From Pectobacterium aroidearum (GTDB lineage Bacteria > Pseudomonadota > Gammaproteobacteria > Enterobacterales > Enterobacteriaceae): 64,000 nt of DNA. The notes below the pieces were generated by a model. The model searched no databases and was not told where the DNA came from. It worked only from the letters and a program-made list of their open reading frames with translations. This document shows positions 18,629 to 27,737 of this stretch, in pieces; the stretch's first letter is position 1; every line of letters starts with the position of its first letter. Made by a program: the position numbers and the translations under genes. Location: assembly GCF_015689195.1 (NCBI RefSeq), contig NZ_CP065044.1, positions 4,402,001-4,466,000 on the forward strand, written 5' to 3'.

Positions 18629-21340
18629 ATGACCGATATGATCACGCAAACGGGGTATCGCCGCGCCCGTAAAACCCCCACGGCCACCTTTGCGATTGCC
18701 CGCGAGGCACAAAACAGCCTCGACCAAACGCTGGCTAACCTGAATACCCATCTGCATGGTTTAAGCCATGATGACGTCATTGAACGTCAGCAGACCTATG
18801 GCGAAAACCGCGTCGCCCATGAGAAAGCGCCGCACGCGCTGGTGCAGTTGGCAGCCGCCTTTAATAACCCGTTTATTTACGTACTGACAGCGCTGGCCGC
18901 TATCAGCTTTTTCACCGATTACTGGCTACCGCTGCGCCATAACGAAGAGACGTCACTCACCGGTGTGATCATCATTCTGGTAATGGTGAGCCTGAGCGGC
19001 CTGCTGCGCTTCTGGCAGGAGTTTCGCACCAATAAAGCCGCAGAAGCGCTGAAATCCATGGTGCGGACAACGGCCACCGTACTGCGTCGCCCTCACGCCA
19101 GCGCCACGGCCGTCATGCAGGAAATTCCGCTTCAGCAGTTGGTACCCGGCGATATGCTGTTCCTCTCCGCTGGCGATATGGTGCCTGCGGATGTCCGGCT
19201 GGTGGAATCACGCGATCTGTTCGTCAGTCAGGCGGTACTGACCGGTGAATCGCTGCCGATCGAAAAATACGACGTGTTCAGCGATATCAGCGCCAAAGGC
19301 TCTCAGCCTACTGGCTGCGTCGGCGAAAGCGATCTGCTGGCGTTATCCAATATCTGCCTGATGGGAACCAACATTTCCAGCGGTACGGCGACAGCTATCG
19401 TCGTAGCGACGGGTAGCCATACCTACTTTGGCTCGCTGGCAAAATCTATCGTCGGTACCCGTTCCCAAACCGCCTTCGATCGCGGCGTGAACAGCGTAAG
19501 CTGGCTGTTGATCCGCTTTATGATCGTGATGGTGCCCATCGTATTACTGATTAACGGTTTCACCAAAGGCGACTGGATGGAGGCCAGCCTGTTTGCGCTG
19601 GCGATCGCGGTTGGCCTGACGCCGGAAATGCTGCCGATGATTGTCTCTTCCAATCTGGCAAAAGGCGCGATTGCCATGGCACGGCGTAAAGTGGTGGTTA
19701 AACGACTGAACGCCATTCAGAACTTTGGCGCGATGGATGTGCTATGCACCGATAAAACCGGCACGTTAACGCAGGATCGCATCATCCTCGAGCATCACCT
19801 GAATACGCAGGGCCAGGTCGATGAGAGCGTGCTGCAACTCGCCTGGCTCAACAGCGCGCACCAGAGCGGCATGAAAAACCTGATGGATCAGGCCATCATG
19901 CAGTTTGGTCGCCATAACCCTGCCATTGCCGCGCTGGGCCGCTACCGCAAAATCGATGAGCTGCCGTTTGATTTTATTCGCCGTCGCCTGTCCATCATCG
20001 TTGCGGATGAGCACGACCAGCAACGCCTGATTTGCAAAGGCGCAGTAGAAGAAATGCTGTCTGTCGCCACACACGTAAATGAAAACGGGCAGCGCTATGA
20101 ACTGGACGATGAACGCCGCAACACGCTGAAAATGCTGGCAGGAAACTACAATCAGCAAGGGTTCCGCGTGCTGATGATCGGCACCCGTGAACTGAGTCCG
20201 GTAGGCAGCACGCTGCCGCTCAGCGCTGAGGATGAACGTGACCTGACCATCTGCGGCCTGCTGACGTTTCTCGATCCGCCGAAAGAAAGTGCCTCTGCCG
20301 CCATTCGTGCCCTGCATGAAAATGGTGTGACCGTTAAAGTCCTGACAGGCGATAACGCGATTATTACCAGCAAGATCTGTCGTGATGTCGGGCTGGAACC
20401 GGGTGAGGTACTGGAAGGGAATGCTATTGATGCGCTCAGCGATGAACAGCTCAGCGTACTGGTGGAACAGCGCACCATTTTTGCCCGGCTGACACCGCTA
20501 CAAAAATCTCGTGTTCTGAAAGCCCTGCAAGGCAATGATCATACGGTCGGCTTTTTAGGCGACGGTATCAATGATGCCCCCGCCCTGCGTGATGCCGACA
20601 TCGGGATTTCTGTCGATACCGGCACGGATATCGCCAAAGAGTCGGCCGATATCATTCTGCTGGAAAAGAACCTGATGGTGCTAGAAGAAGGCGTCATCAA
20701 AGGGCGAGAAACGTTCGGTAATATCATCAAATACCTGAACATGACCGCCAGTTCCAACTTTGGCAACGTGTTTTCAGTGCTGGTCGCCAGCGCCTTTATT
20801 CCGTTCTTACCGATGCTGGCGATCCATCTGCTGATTCAGAACCTGATGTATGACATTTCCCAGCTGTCGCTGCCGTGGGACAAAATGGATAAGGAATTCC
20901 TGCGTAAACCACGTAAATGGGATGCCAAAAATATCGGTCGCTTCATGCTGTGTATCGGGCCAACATCATCGATTTTTGACATCACCACCTACGCGCTGAT
21001 GTGGTTCGTGTTTGCCGCTAACAGCGTGGAGCATCAGGCGTTATTCCAGTCAGGCTGGTTCGTTGAGGGATTGCTGTCACAAACGCTGGTCGTACACATG
21101 CTGCGTACCCAAAAAATCCCGTTTATTCAGAGCACTGCGGCGCTGCCGGTGATGTTGATGACTGGGCTGGTGATGGCGATGGGCATCTACCTGCCGTTCT
21201 CTCCACTAGGGCCGCTGGTCGGGTTGCAGCCGCTGCCGTGGGAATATTTCCCCTGGCTGGCCGCCACGCTGATTGGCTACTGCACCGTCGCACAACTGGT
21301 CAAACGCGCCTATATCCGCCGCTTCGGCCAATGGTTCTGA
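18629..21340 (+). CDS. mgtA: Mg2+-transporting P-type ATPase MgtA
   Basis: A 903-residue P3B-type ATPase of the inner membrane that imports Mg2+ when it is scarce (E. coli MgtA 898, Salmonella MgtB 908). The phosphorylation motif is DKTGTLT with Asp375, the actuator motif 'TGESLPIEK' lies near residue 205, and the hinge motif 'GDGINDAPALRDADIG' near 644. Transmembrane segments flank residues 85-135, 285-340 and the last 200 residues. The leader peptide upstream supports mgtA rather than mgtB; no mgtC is nearby. A hairpin follows. Confidence 0.93.
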   Translation: MTDMITQTGYRRARKTPTATFAIAREAQNSLDQTLANLNTHLHGLSHDDVIERQQTYGENRVAHEKAPHALVQLAAAFNNPFIYVLTALAAISFFTDYWLPLRHNEETSLTGVIIILVMVSLSGLLRFWQEFRTNKAAEALKSMVRTTATVLRRPHASATAVMQEIPLQQLVPGDMLFLSAGDMVPADVRLVESRDLFVSQAVLTGESLPIEKYDVFSDISAKGSQPTGCVGESDLLALSNICLMGTNISSGTATAIVVATGSHTYFGSLAKSIVGTRSQTAFDRGVNSVSWLLIRFMIVMVPIVLLINGFTKGDWMEASLFALAIAVGLTPEMLPMIVSSNLAKGAIAMARRKVVVKRLNAIQNFGAMDVLCTDKTGTLTQDRIILEHHLNTQGQVDESVLQLAWLNSAHQSGMKNLMDQAIMQFGRHNPAIAALGRYRKIDELPFDFIRRRLSIIVADEHDQQRLICKGAVEEMLSVATHVNENGQRYELDDERRNTLKMLAGNYNQQGFRVLMIGTRELSPVGSTLPLSAEDERDLTICGLLTFLDPPKESASAAIRALHENGVTVKVLTGDNAIITSKICRDVGLEPGEVLEGNAIDALSDEQLSVLVEQRTIFARLTPLQKSRVLKALQGNDHTVGFLGDGINDAPALRDADIGISVDTGTDIAKESADIILLEKNLMVLEEGVIKGRETFGNIIKYLNMTASSNFGNVFSVLVASAFIPFLPMLAIHLLIQNLMYDISQLSLPWDKMDKEFLRKPRKWDAKNIGRFMLCIGPTSSIFDITTYALMWFVFAANSVEHQALFQSGWFVEGLLSQTLVVHMLRTQKIPFIQSTAALPVMLMTGLVMAMGIYLPFSPLGPLVGLQPLPWEYFPWLAATLIGYCTVAQLVKRAYIRRFGQWF

Positions 21341-21360
21341 TCCCTTCTTTACCTCTTCAC

Positions 21361-21382
21361 GGCGGGTGCACAGTCACCCGCC
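21361..21382 (+). terminator. hairpin after mgtA
   Basis: A perfect 8-bp stem GGCGGGTG/CACCCGCC with a 6-base loop lies 20 bp after the stop. No T-run follows. Confidence 0.5.
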
Positions 21383-21543
21383 TAATAGAATCACAAAAAT
21401 GCTGATGAGAAAGCACGAATTACATACAAAAGTCATCGTTTAATTCAGCAAACAATCACGGCACGATAGGTCAGTATTTAAGCTGTCACAAAAATTTGAT
21501 ACTTCACATATGGACGATGGTAATCGGGAAAAGGAGTTACACG

Positions 21544-24198
21544 ATGATACCAGCACGACTAAGGAAAGCCTTACTGCTCACTCTGGCGTTGGCCTCAGCG
21601 ACCGCCTTCAACGCAGTAAGCACCATAGCAAACTCAGCCTCAGCAGCAAGTGTAGAGGCGACAGGCCTCGTTGATAGCATTACCTTTGGCGATAAAACGT
21701 CAGAAAGCGGCCACGACCTCAATGCAAACAACAGCCAGACTATTGCGGGAGCACTGGGCGAATCGTCACGTAAATTACTGCCGTTTCAGCAACCCGGTGT
21801 CGATGGCGGTAGCCTGACATTTACCATGCAGATCGATCCGCTGCGTCGCAATTATGTTTCCGTCAAACTGTGGGGGGAAGACGACGGCAACATAGATACC
21901 GGGCGTCTCTACCTTTATATGATCAAAGATGGCGTTGAATACCAAATAGGTTATCGCCACGAAGGTGATTACGCCCCACTCAGCGTCGCTCACTGGAATA
22001 AGCCGCTACCGGGACGCTTTTTCTACTCCACCACACTGCTACCTTATTCCATGACCAAAGGCAGCACATCCGTCACCTTGAAAATCGTTTCAACGGGACG
22101 ACTCTATCCATTCGGATCAGGAGGCCCGGAATCAACCAAGCCTTATCAGTATGCGATGAACCAGCCAAGCCGGGGCATTTATCGTGCCTACACGCATGTC
22201 GATCCCTTCCTCAATGTTGCGGGAGAAAAACAGGGCAGTGAGCCCGTCGCAACGACCCGCCCTTCGCCGGGTGATGAAATCCTTGGCACAAACGGTCGGT
22301 TTCGCACTGCGGTGAATAATCGCATCCAAACGCTTATTAACAAACCCTCGACAACCGATGCGTTGTCTGGCGGGGATTTACGCTATCTGGCACGCGCCTG
22401 GTCCGTTCCCGAATTAGTCAGCTATCAAAACTCAGGTCTGGTGGATAAGGTCGTTGCAACGCTTGATGCTTACGCGGCGCAGTACTACGCCGATACCAAC
22501 ATTGCGACAAAGAACTGGGGCGGCAATTTTGGCTCTCAGGGTCAGGCTATCTATTACCTTCGGAATGCGTTGACGGCCTCACGCCTTGATGAGTCAGTAA
22601 ACTATGGCAACGCGGGAGTTAAAAAACGCCGTGTGGCCTGGGCTGATATGCTGTTTGCCAGCCGCGAATTTGGCCGCCAGAAAAATCGTCTGGTCTTGAG
22701 TAACCAATCACTCATCGCTAATACCAATATTTATTTCACTAACAAAGGGTTGCTGGTGCTGAGCGATTCACGCGCCTTCCCTGAAACCACGGCTCAGCGT
22801 TATATCAAAGAAGCCGTCGGCCTGTTGCCCTGGACGGGGGATGATCGTAACGGACCGGGAGACGGTGGCTGGGCGCCGTTCGGCGATCGTTATTATCAGG
22901 TTACCGACAAAGGTCAGACTCGCGAATGGGGCTATCTCGGGGCAGGCTACGGTGAAGTACAGTCCTACCTCGCCGAATATTATCGCGTGACGGGCAATGA
23001 GGATTTTCGCAAGCAGATGATAAAAATGGCCAAAGCGCGTGCGCCATTCCGTCGTCCCGCGATCGAAATCAGTAATGGTGCCAACTACCGTGCAATGGAA
23101 GCGATTGGCCTGTTAGCCTGGCGTGGTGCGCACGAAAGCGACGGTAATTTCGCGGGTTTCCTTGCTTACGTCGATGCGGTAAATACCAATGAACGCGCCA
23201 AAGGACTTCGCGTCGCCGCGGCCAGTAAGGATGCCACGCTGATTGGCTATGCCAAACAGATGCTTGAGGACAATCAGTTCTTTGCCAACCTCGACGGCGC
23301 AGAGTCTGCATTTGAAGCGCTGGATGTTTTTGCCGATTACCAGACGATCAAAACCGCAAGCGACAGCGGCGCACGACTGCCGATGAGCGCAGACCAGCCG
23401 GATTTTGCCTGGGCGGATGAAGAAAACGCTATCGTGGCGGTCAAAAAGGGCAATGAGCGTCTGTGGCTGAGCACTTATTGGCAGGCCAAAGCAGGAACGG
23501 GTATCAACGGTCTGGCGCGTTTCCATTTCAGCACGCCGAGCTATGATCAGTACGGTGTACTGGAAACGACCCCAATTTTCCGTTCAACGACGAGCTATAC
23601 ACGGCCTAACCGCATCGACATGCCGGAGAAAACACCGTATACGCCACCGAACCCACCGACTAATGCCTATGCGGGGGAAGTGCTGCCACTGGGTATTAAA
23701 CCGGAGGATGCATCCAACGATGAACCTTTCCGGGGTAAGGCCGATTTCTATGCTACGCGATTCGGTCACTATCTGATCGGTATCAATGCCAACGCCAGCA
23801 ATCGCTACGTGTTGAAAACGCCGGTAGGCTTTAAGAACGCGGAAGATCTGGTATCACAGCGCACACTCTCAGGTAACATCACCGTCGATCCACGTTCTAC
23901 CGCCGTGCTCTACCTGAATGACACCCGTGACACCAAAGCGGTGCCCAACGCGCCATTGCATCTGGGATCGCAAAATAGCAATGGTATAAACACGCTATTC
24001 TGGACACAGTCATCCGGTAGCGAGCACTATAAAGTCATGCGCTCTACCAGTGAAAACGGTACTTATCAGGCTATCGCAACCGTAACGGAAAATAGCTACA
24101 GCGATCGTACTGGCACGGCATCTGGTCGTTACTACTACCGGATCGTGGCCACTAACGGTAACGGAGAAAGCTACCCTTCAATGACAAGTCACCCCTGA
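21544..24198 (+). CDS. large secreted protein with C-terminal FN3 domain
   Basis: 884 residues from the ATG at 21544, which has an AAGGAGTT ribosome site; the TTG at 21496 is less likely. A signal peptide of about 34 residues ends SASA|AS. Then follow a beta-rich N-terminal third ('SLTFTMQIDPLRRNYVSVKLWG'), a helical middle with Trp/Gly-rich repeats ('NWGGNFGSQGQAIYYL', 'GDGGWAPFGDRYYQ', 'EWGYLGAGYGEVQSYLAEYY') that looks like an alpha/alpha toroid, a second beta region, and a fibronectin type III domain from about residue 805 ('HYKVMRSTSENGTY', 'SGRYYYRIVATNGNGES'). The layout resembles extracellular polysaccharide lyases and hydrolases, but I cannot assign a family or catalytic residues. 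It is a single gene bounded by hairpins. Confidence 0.75.
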   Translation: MIPARLRKALLLTLALASATAFNAVSTIANSASAASVEATGLVDSITFGDKTSESGHDLNANNSQTIAGALGESSRKLLPFQQPGVDGGSLTFTMQIDPLRRNYVSVKLWGEDDGNIDTGRLYLYMIKDGVEYQIGYRHEGDYAPLSVAHWNKPLPGRFFYSTTLLPYSMTKGSTSVTLKIVSTGRLYPFGSGGPESTKPYQYAMNQPSRGIYRAYTHVDPFLNVAGEKQGSEPVATTRPSPGDEILGTNGRFRTAVNNRIQTLINKPSTTDALSGGDLRYLARAWSVPELVSYQNSGLVDKVVATLDAYAAQYYADTNIATKNWGGNFGSQGQAIYYLRNALTASRLDESVNYGNAGVKKRRVAWADMLFASREFGRQKNRLVLSNQSLIANTNIYFTNKGLLVLSDSRAFPETTAQRYIKEAVGLLPWTGDDRNGPGDGGWAPFGDRYYQVTDKGQTREWGYLGAGYGEVQSYLAEYYRVTGNEDFRKQMIKMAKARAPFRRPAIEISNGANYRAMEAIGLLAWRGAHESDGNFAGFLAYVDAVNTNERAKGLRVAAASKDATLIGYAKQMLEDNQFFANLDGAESAFEALDVFADYQTIKTASDSGARLPMSADQPDFAWADEENAIVAVKKGNERLWLSTYWQAKAGTGINGLARFHFSTPSYDQYGVLETTPIFRSTTSYTRPNRIDMPEKTPYTPPNPPTNAYAGEVLPLGIKPEDASNDEPFRGKADFYATRFGHYLIGINANASNRYVLKTPVGFKNAEDLVSQRTLSGNITVDPRSTAVLYLNDTRDTKAVPNAPLHLGSQNSNGINTLFWTQSSGSEHYKVMRSTSENGTYQAIATVTENSYSDRTGTASGRYYYRIVATNGNGESYPSMTSHP

Positions 24199-24218
24199 TA
24201 GACTCTCTTCAACATTCA

Positions 24219-24244
24219 CGTGGCCCTGATGTTCTGGGGCCACG
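24219..24244 (+). terminator. hairpin after FN3 protein gene
   Basis: A perfect 8-bp stem CGTGGCCC/GGGCCACG with a 10-base loop lies 20 bp after the stop. Confidence 0.55.
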
Positions 24245-24457
24245 CTGCATTAACATCCACCATCTGTTCATCTATTTTTCTTATGTATCTCTTCTATTAT
24301 TTTGCAGTGCATGAATGTCCTTTATTCAAATACCTACATTGGGTTATTAAAAAGTGAGATAACGAGGTAGTACCATATCCTAATAGTGAAATCTTCTTAT
24401 GAAAGAAGTCCAACCAGAGTAGACGCACTTTTTTTATGGATGACGCATCATCAATGC

Positions 24458-24484
24458 TAAATCATTGCTTCATATCGCCGAAAC
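24458..24484 (+). promoter_or_regulatory. sigma-28 (FliA) promoter of NIT chemoreceptor
   Basis: TAAATCAT, an 11-base spacer, then GCCGAAAC, against the consensus TAAAGTTT-N11-GCCGATAA. It lies about 75 bp before the start codon. Confidence 0.75.
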
Positions 24485-24558
24485 TAAAATAAACCCTGTC
24501 TACTTTTGCAAACTGCACATGTCAGGAACGGACTACTTGCAGGCTATGGAGCACACCT

Positions 24559-26520
24559 ATGAAATCCCTTCATCACATCTCGATCCGTAGTAAGTTCATT
24601 CTGGCCCTTCTCCCTCCTATTCTTGCTCTATTGTGGTTCAGTTTTTCCGGCGTCATGGAGCGCCGTGGCACAGAAAATGAAATGATCCGTATGGCGAAAC
24701 TCATCACGCTGGCACGTGATGCAGGCGAGTTCGCTCACCAGCTACAGCGCGAGCGGGGTATGAGTGCGGGTTATTTTGGCAGTCAGGGGAAAAAGTTTGG
24801 CTCAGAACTCACCACACAACGGCAGGACACCGATCGGGCACAGCAACAGTTTCAGCAAACAGCGGCGAATCTCAGCGACAGTGAACTCGGTAACGACGTG
24901 AGCGGTGAGATCGGTAAAATTGCACAGAGAATGCAACAGATTGGCGAGTATCGTCGCAACATCGATAGCCTGTCTATCTCTGTCACTCAGGCGCTCGGCT
25001 ACTATTCCGATTCCGTCAGTTATCTGTTGAACATTGTCGGAGATATGACCCATCTGGTCAGCGACGGCAGTATTGCCCAACGGCTGGCAGCCTATTACAG
25101 CCTGCTGAACGTTAAAGAGCAGGCCGGGCTTGAGCGCGCCGTGCTCTCTAACACCTTCTCCGCCAATAGCTTTGCTGCCGGTATGTTTGAGCGCCTGAAC
25201 CAGATGGTCGGCAAAGGAGAGGCGTATACCACGGCCTATAACATGTTCGCCAATACCGACCTGCGCAAGGCTTTTGAACAGGCCCTCAACAATCCGTCTG
25301 CACAAAACGCACTTCAGATGCGCAATAAAGCCATTGCTTCTCCTGGCGGTAACTTTGGCATTGATGCCAGCCAGTGGTTTAACCAGCAAACGGCGAAAAT
25401 CGATGAGTTGAAAAAGGTTGAACAGCTTGCTGCCAACGATCTGGCGACACAGGTGAATACCTTAGCCGCCGAGGCTCGCCAGTCCTGGATTAGTTATCTG
25501 GCCGGCGCACTGATTTCTCTGCTCATGGCGCTCGGTCTTGCTTCAATGATTATGCGCAGCATCAACGAGCAGCTTCAGCAAACCCTGACGACCATTCGTG
25601 AAATGGGCGGGGATCTGACACGCCGCCTGCGCGTGCCGGGAACCGACGAGCTTTCGCAGCTGAATCAGGCGTATAACGCCTCGCTGGAAAACATCGCCGA
25701 TATGGTGGTGAGTATTAAGCACAGTTCACAAACCATCGGACGTGCCAGCAGCGAGATCGCTAACGGCAATCAGGATCTGGCGCAGCGTACCGAAGAGCAG
25801 TCCGCTTCGCTGGTGCAAACCGCCAGCAGCATGGAAGAGATTACCGTCACGGTAAAACAAACCGCTGACTTTGCCGGACAGGCGCGCCAGCTGACGACGG
25901 AAGTGGACGATCAGGCGCAACGCGTCGGCACCATTACCGAATCAGCCAGCGGCGCAATGGAAAGAATTCAGGACGCCAGCCAGCGCGTAAACGCTGTGGT
26001 GACAGCCATTGATGCCATTGCCTTTCAGACTAACCTGCTGGCGCTAAACGCAGCGGTCGAAGCCGCGCGAGCGGGGCAGCATGGCCGTGGGTTCTCGGTT
26101 GTTGCGGCGGAAGTTCGTCAGTTATCACAACGTAGTGCTGATGAAGCGGGCAAAATCCGCGCGCTCATTGCCGACAGTATTGCCAGCGTCAGTGAAGGAA
26201 CAAAGCTGGTGAACCAATCGAACCGTGGGATTAGCGATATCGTCTCTGGCACGCGTAAAGTTCGCGATCTGGTGAATGAAATCGCGGTCGCCGCCGATGA
26301 ACAGTCACTGGGTATCGCGCAAATTAACGAAGCGCTCAGCCAACTGGAGATGGTCACACAGCAGAATGCGACGCTGGTTTCTCAAGCTTCCGTTGCCAGC
26401 CAGCTACTGGATGAGCAGGCGATAGAAATGGAATCGCTGGTCAGCCGCTTCAAGGTTGACGACAGCGCCCCACAGCAGACGTTACAACCGTCTTTACCGC
26501 AAGCGCGGTTACCAAGGTAG
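24559..26520 (+). CDS. chemoreceptor with NIT (nitrate/nitrite-type) sensor domain
   Basis: A 653-residue methyl-accepting chemotaxis protein. TM1 is at about residues 12-31 and TM2 at about 309-331, leaving a periplasmic domain of nearly 280 residues. Its start 'EFAHQLQRERGMSAGYFGS' (Arg-Glu-Arg-Gly at 64-67) is the NIT-domain signature also found in NasR. A HAMP domain and the signalling hairpin follow ('DAIAFQTNLLALNAAVEAAR' near 483-502). There is no NWETF tail. Nitrate is the family-based ligand guess. I recall a nitrate chemoreceptor of this type (PacN) from P. atrosepticum, but could not check it. Confidence 0.88.
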   Translation: MKSLHHISIRSKFILALLPPILALLWFSFSGVMERRGTENEMIRMAKLITLARDAGEFAHQLQRERGMSAGYFGSQGKKFGSELTTQRQDTDRAQQQFQQTAANLSDSELGNDVSGEIGKIAQRMQQIGEYRRNIDSLSISVTQALGYYSDSVSYLLNIVGDMTHLVSDGSIAQRLAAYYSLLNVKEQAGLERAVLSNTFSANSFAAGMFERLNQMVGKGEAYTTAYNMFANTDLRKAFEQALNNPSAQNALQMRNKAIASPGGNFGIDASQWFNQQTAKIDELKKVEQLAANDLATQVNTLAAEARQSWISYLAGALISLLMALGLASMIMRSINEQLQQTLTTIREMGGDLTRRLRVPGTDELSQLNQAYNASLENIADMVVSIKHSSQTIGRASSEIANGNQDLAQRTEEQSASLVQTASSMEEITVTVKQTADFAGQARQLTTEVDDQAQRVGTITESASGAMERIQDASQRVNAVVTAIDAIAFQTNLLALNAAVEAARAGQHGRGFSVVAAEVRQLSQRSADEAGKIRALIADSIASVSEGTKLVNQSNRGISDIVSGTRKVRDLVNEIAVAADEQSLGIAQINEALSQLEMVTQQNATLVSQASVASQLLDEQAIEMESLVSRFKVDDSAPQQTLQPSLPQARLPR

Positions 26521-26559
26521 ATCATAAAGAAACGCGACAAACGTCTTATGCTCTCTCTT

Positions 26560-26581
26560 AGCCGGGCGATACCGCCCGGCT
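26560..26581 (+). terminator. terminator after NIT chemoreceptor gene
   Basis: A perfect 9-bp GC-rich stem AGCCGGGCG/CGCCCGGCT with a 4-base loop, 40 bp after the stop. Confidence 0.6.
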
Positions 26582-27074
26582 CCACGTCATTATTAAGAAC
26601 AGATATTCGTATTATCCTCATCCCCCTCTCTATCCCTCTATTATTTCCACACTTTATATTGGGCTATTTCGAGTAAAATATATTTTATATTTCCAAACAT
26701 AATTATAATTGGTACCTCAGTCACTTTAATTAACTAATTAAAGTGGATGTCGATAACGCATTACTTTATATAAAAAAGACGTAACAATAAGGATATAAGC
26801 TGCAATATCAATGCAACATTAAATACCGCACCTCAATACAGTTCAAGTAAAATAGCTTTTTCTTATCATGAAAAATAAAAAATAATTTATTGTTTTTAAA
26901 GGAGTTAAATAAAAATAGATTATATGAACAACAAATAACAATATAAGAAAAGTCTCAATACTTATCACAATTTAGAAAACACCAGAACTAAATTAAATTA
27001 TGCCGAACTTAATTAAGTGGAGGCTAAGAATTAATGGTTCCCTCTTCCCTCTCAATTGAGAAGGAAATATCCCT
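26582..27074. other. AT-rich gap before carbonic anhydrase
   Basis: Nearly 500 bp of AT-rich DNA without a gene. It presumably holds the promoter of the carbonic anhydrase operon. The only striking feature is the palindrome at 26722-26745. Confidence 0.5.
26722..26745. repeat. 24-bp near-perfect palindrome
   Basis: CACTTTAATTA and TAATTAAAGTG form an 11-bp perfect inverted repeat with only 2 bases between. It could be an operator for the downstream operon or a strong hairpin. It lies 330 bp before the carbonic anhydrase start. Confidence 0.6.
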
Positions 27075-27737
27075 GTGTTTTCTAAAAAGAGAGAGTTTAA
27101 TTTGACGACATTAAAACCGCTATTAGCCAAAAACCGCAGTTGGGCTACGCTGCGCCGCCAACGCCATCCCCACTATTTCAGAAAGCACACGCAGGGCCAG
27201 ACGCCTCATTCACTCTGGATCGGTTGTTCAGACAGCCGAGTGCCTGCCGAAGTGCTAACGGGCTCTGCGCCCGGCGAGCTTTTTGTTCACCGCAACATCG
27301 CAAATATGGTCGTCACTGAAGACGATAACTTCATGAGCGTGCTGCAATATGCCCTCGAATACCTGCATGTATCCCGCATCGTGCTCTGCGGCCACTACGG
27401 CTGTGGCGGCGTTCAGGCGGCCGTAAACCTGCCTGACATGGGGCTCGCTCAGGAGAATTCCGCGCTTTCCCGCCGCATCACGGCGCTACGTCAGGCACTT
27501 TCACCGCACATTGCCGCCTCGCAAGAGGGCGATGCCGATGACAGCACGCGCCAGAATCAACTGGTAGAAGCCAACGTGCTGGCACAGTTCGCCCACCTGA
27601 TCGCCTGTGAACCCGTACAGAAAGCCTGGCGACATGGCGTCGAACTTGATGTTTTCGGCTGCGTCTACGACTTGCATAGCGGTCATCTGAAAGAACTCAT
27701 CCACCGTCACGCCAAGGAACAGGAGGCATCCCCATGA
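27075..27737 (+). CDS. beta-class carbonic anhydrase
   Basis: A 220-residue cytoplasmic zinc enzyme that hydrates CO2 to bicarbonate. Zinc ligands of the beta class are visible: Cys51 in 'GCSDSRVP', His107 and Cys110 in 'CGHYGCGGV', with the Asp53-Arg55 dyad. It resembles Can/CynT but lies with a SulP transporter, not with cynS. The next gene overlaps by 4 bases (ATGA), so the two act together, probably supplying or moving bicarbonate. Confidence 0.93.
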   Translation: MFSKKREFNLTTLKPLLAKNRSWATLRRQRHPHYFRKHTQGQTPHSLWIGCSDSRVPAEVLTGSAPGELFVHRNIANMVVTEDDNFMSVLQYALEYLHVSRIVLCGHYGCGGVQAAVNLPDMGLAQENSALSRRITALRQALSPHIAASQEGDADDSTRQNQLVEANVLAQFAHLIACEPVQKAWRHGVELDVFGCVYDLHSGHLKELIHRHAKEQEASP

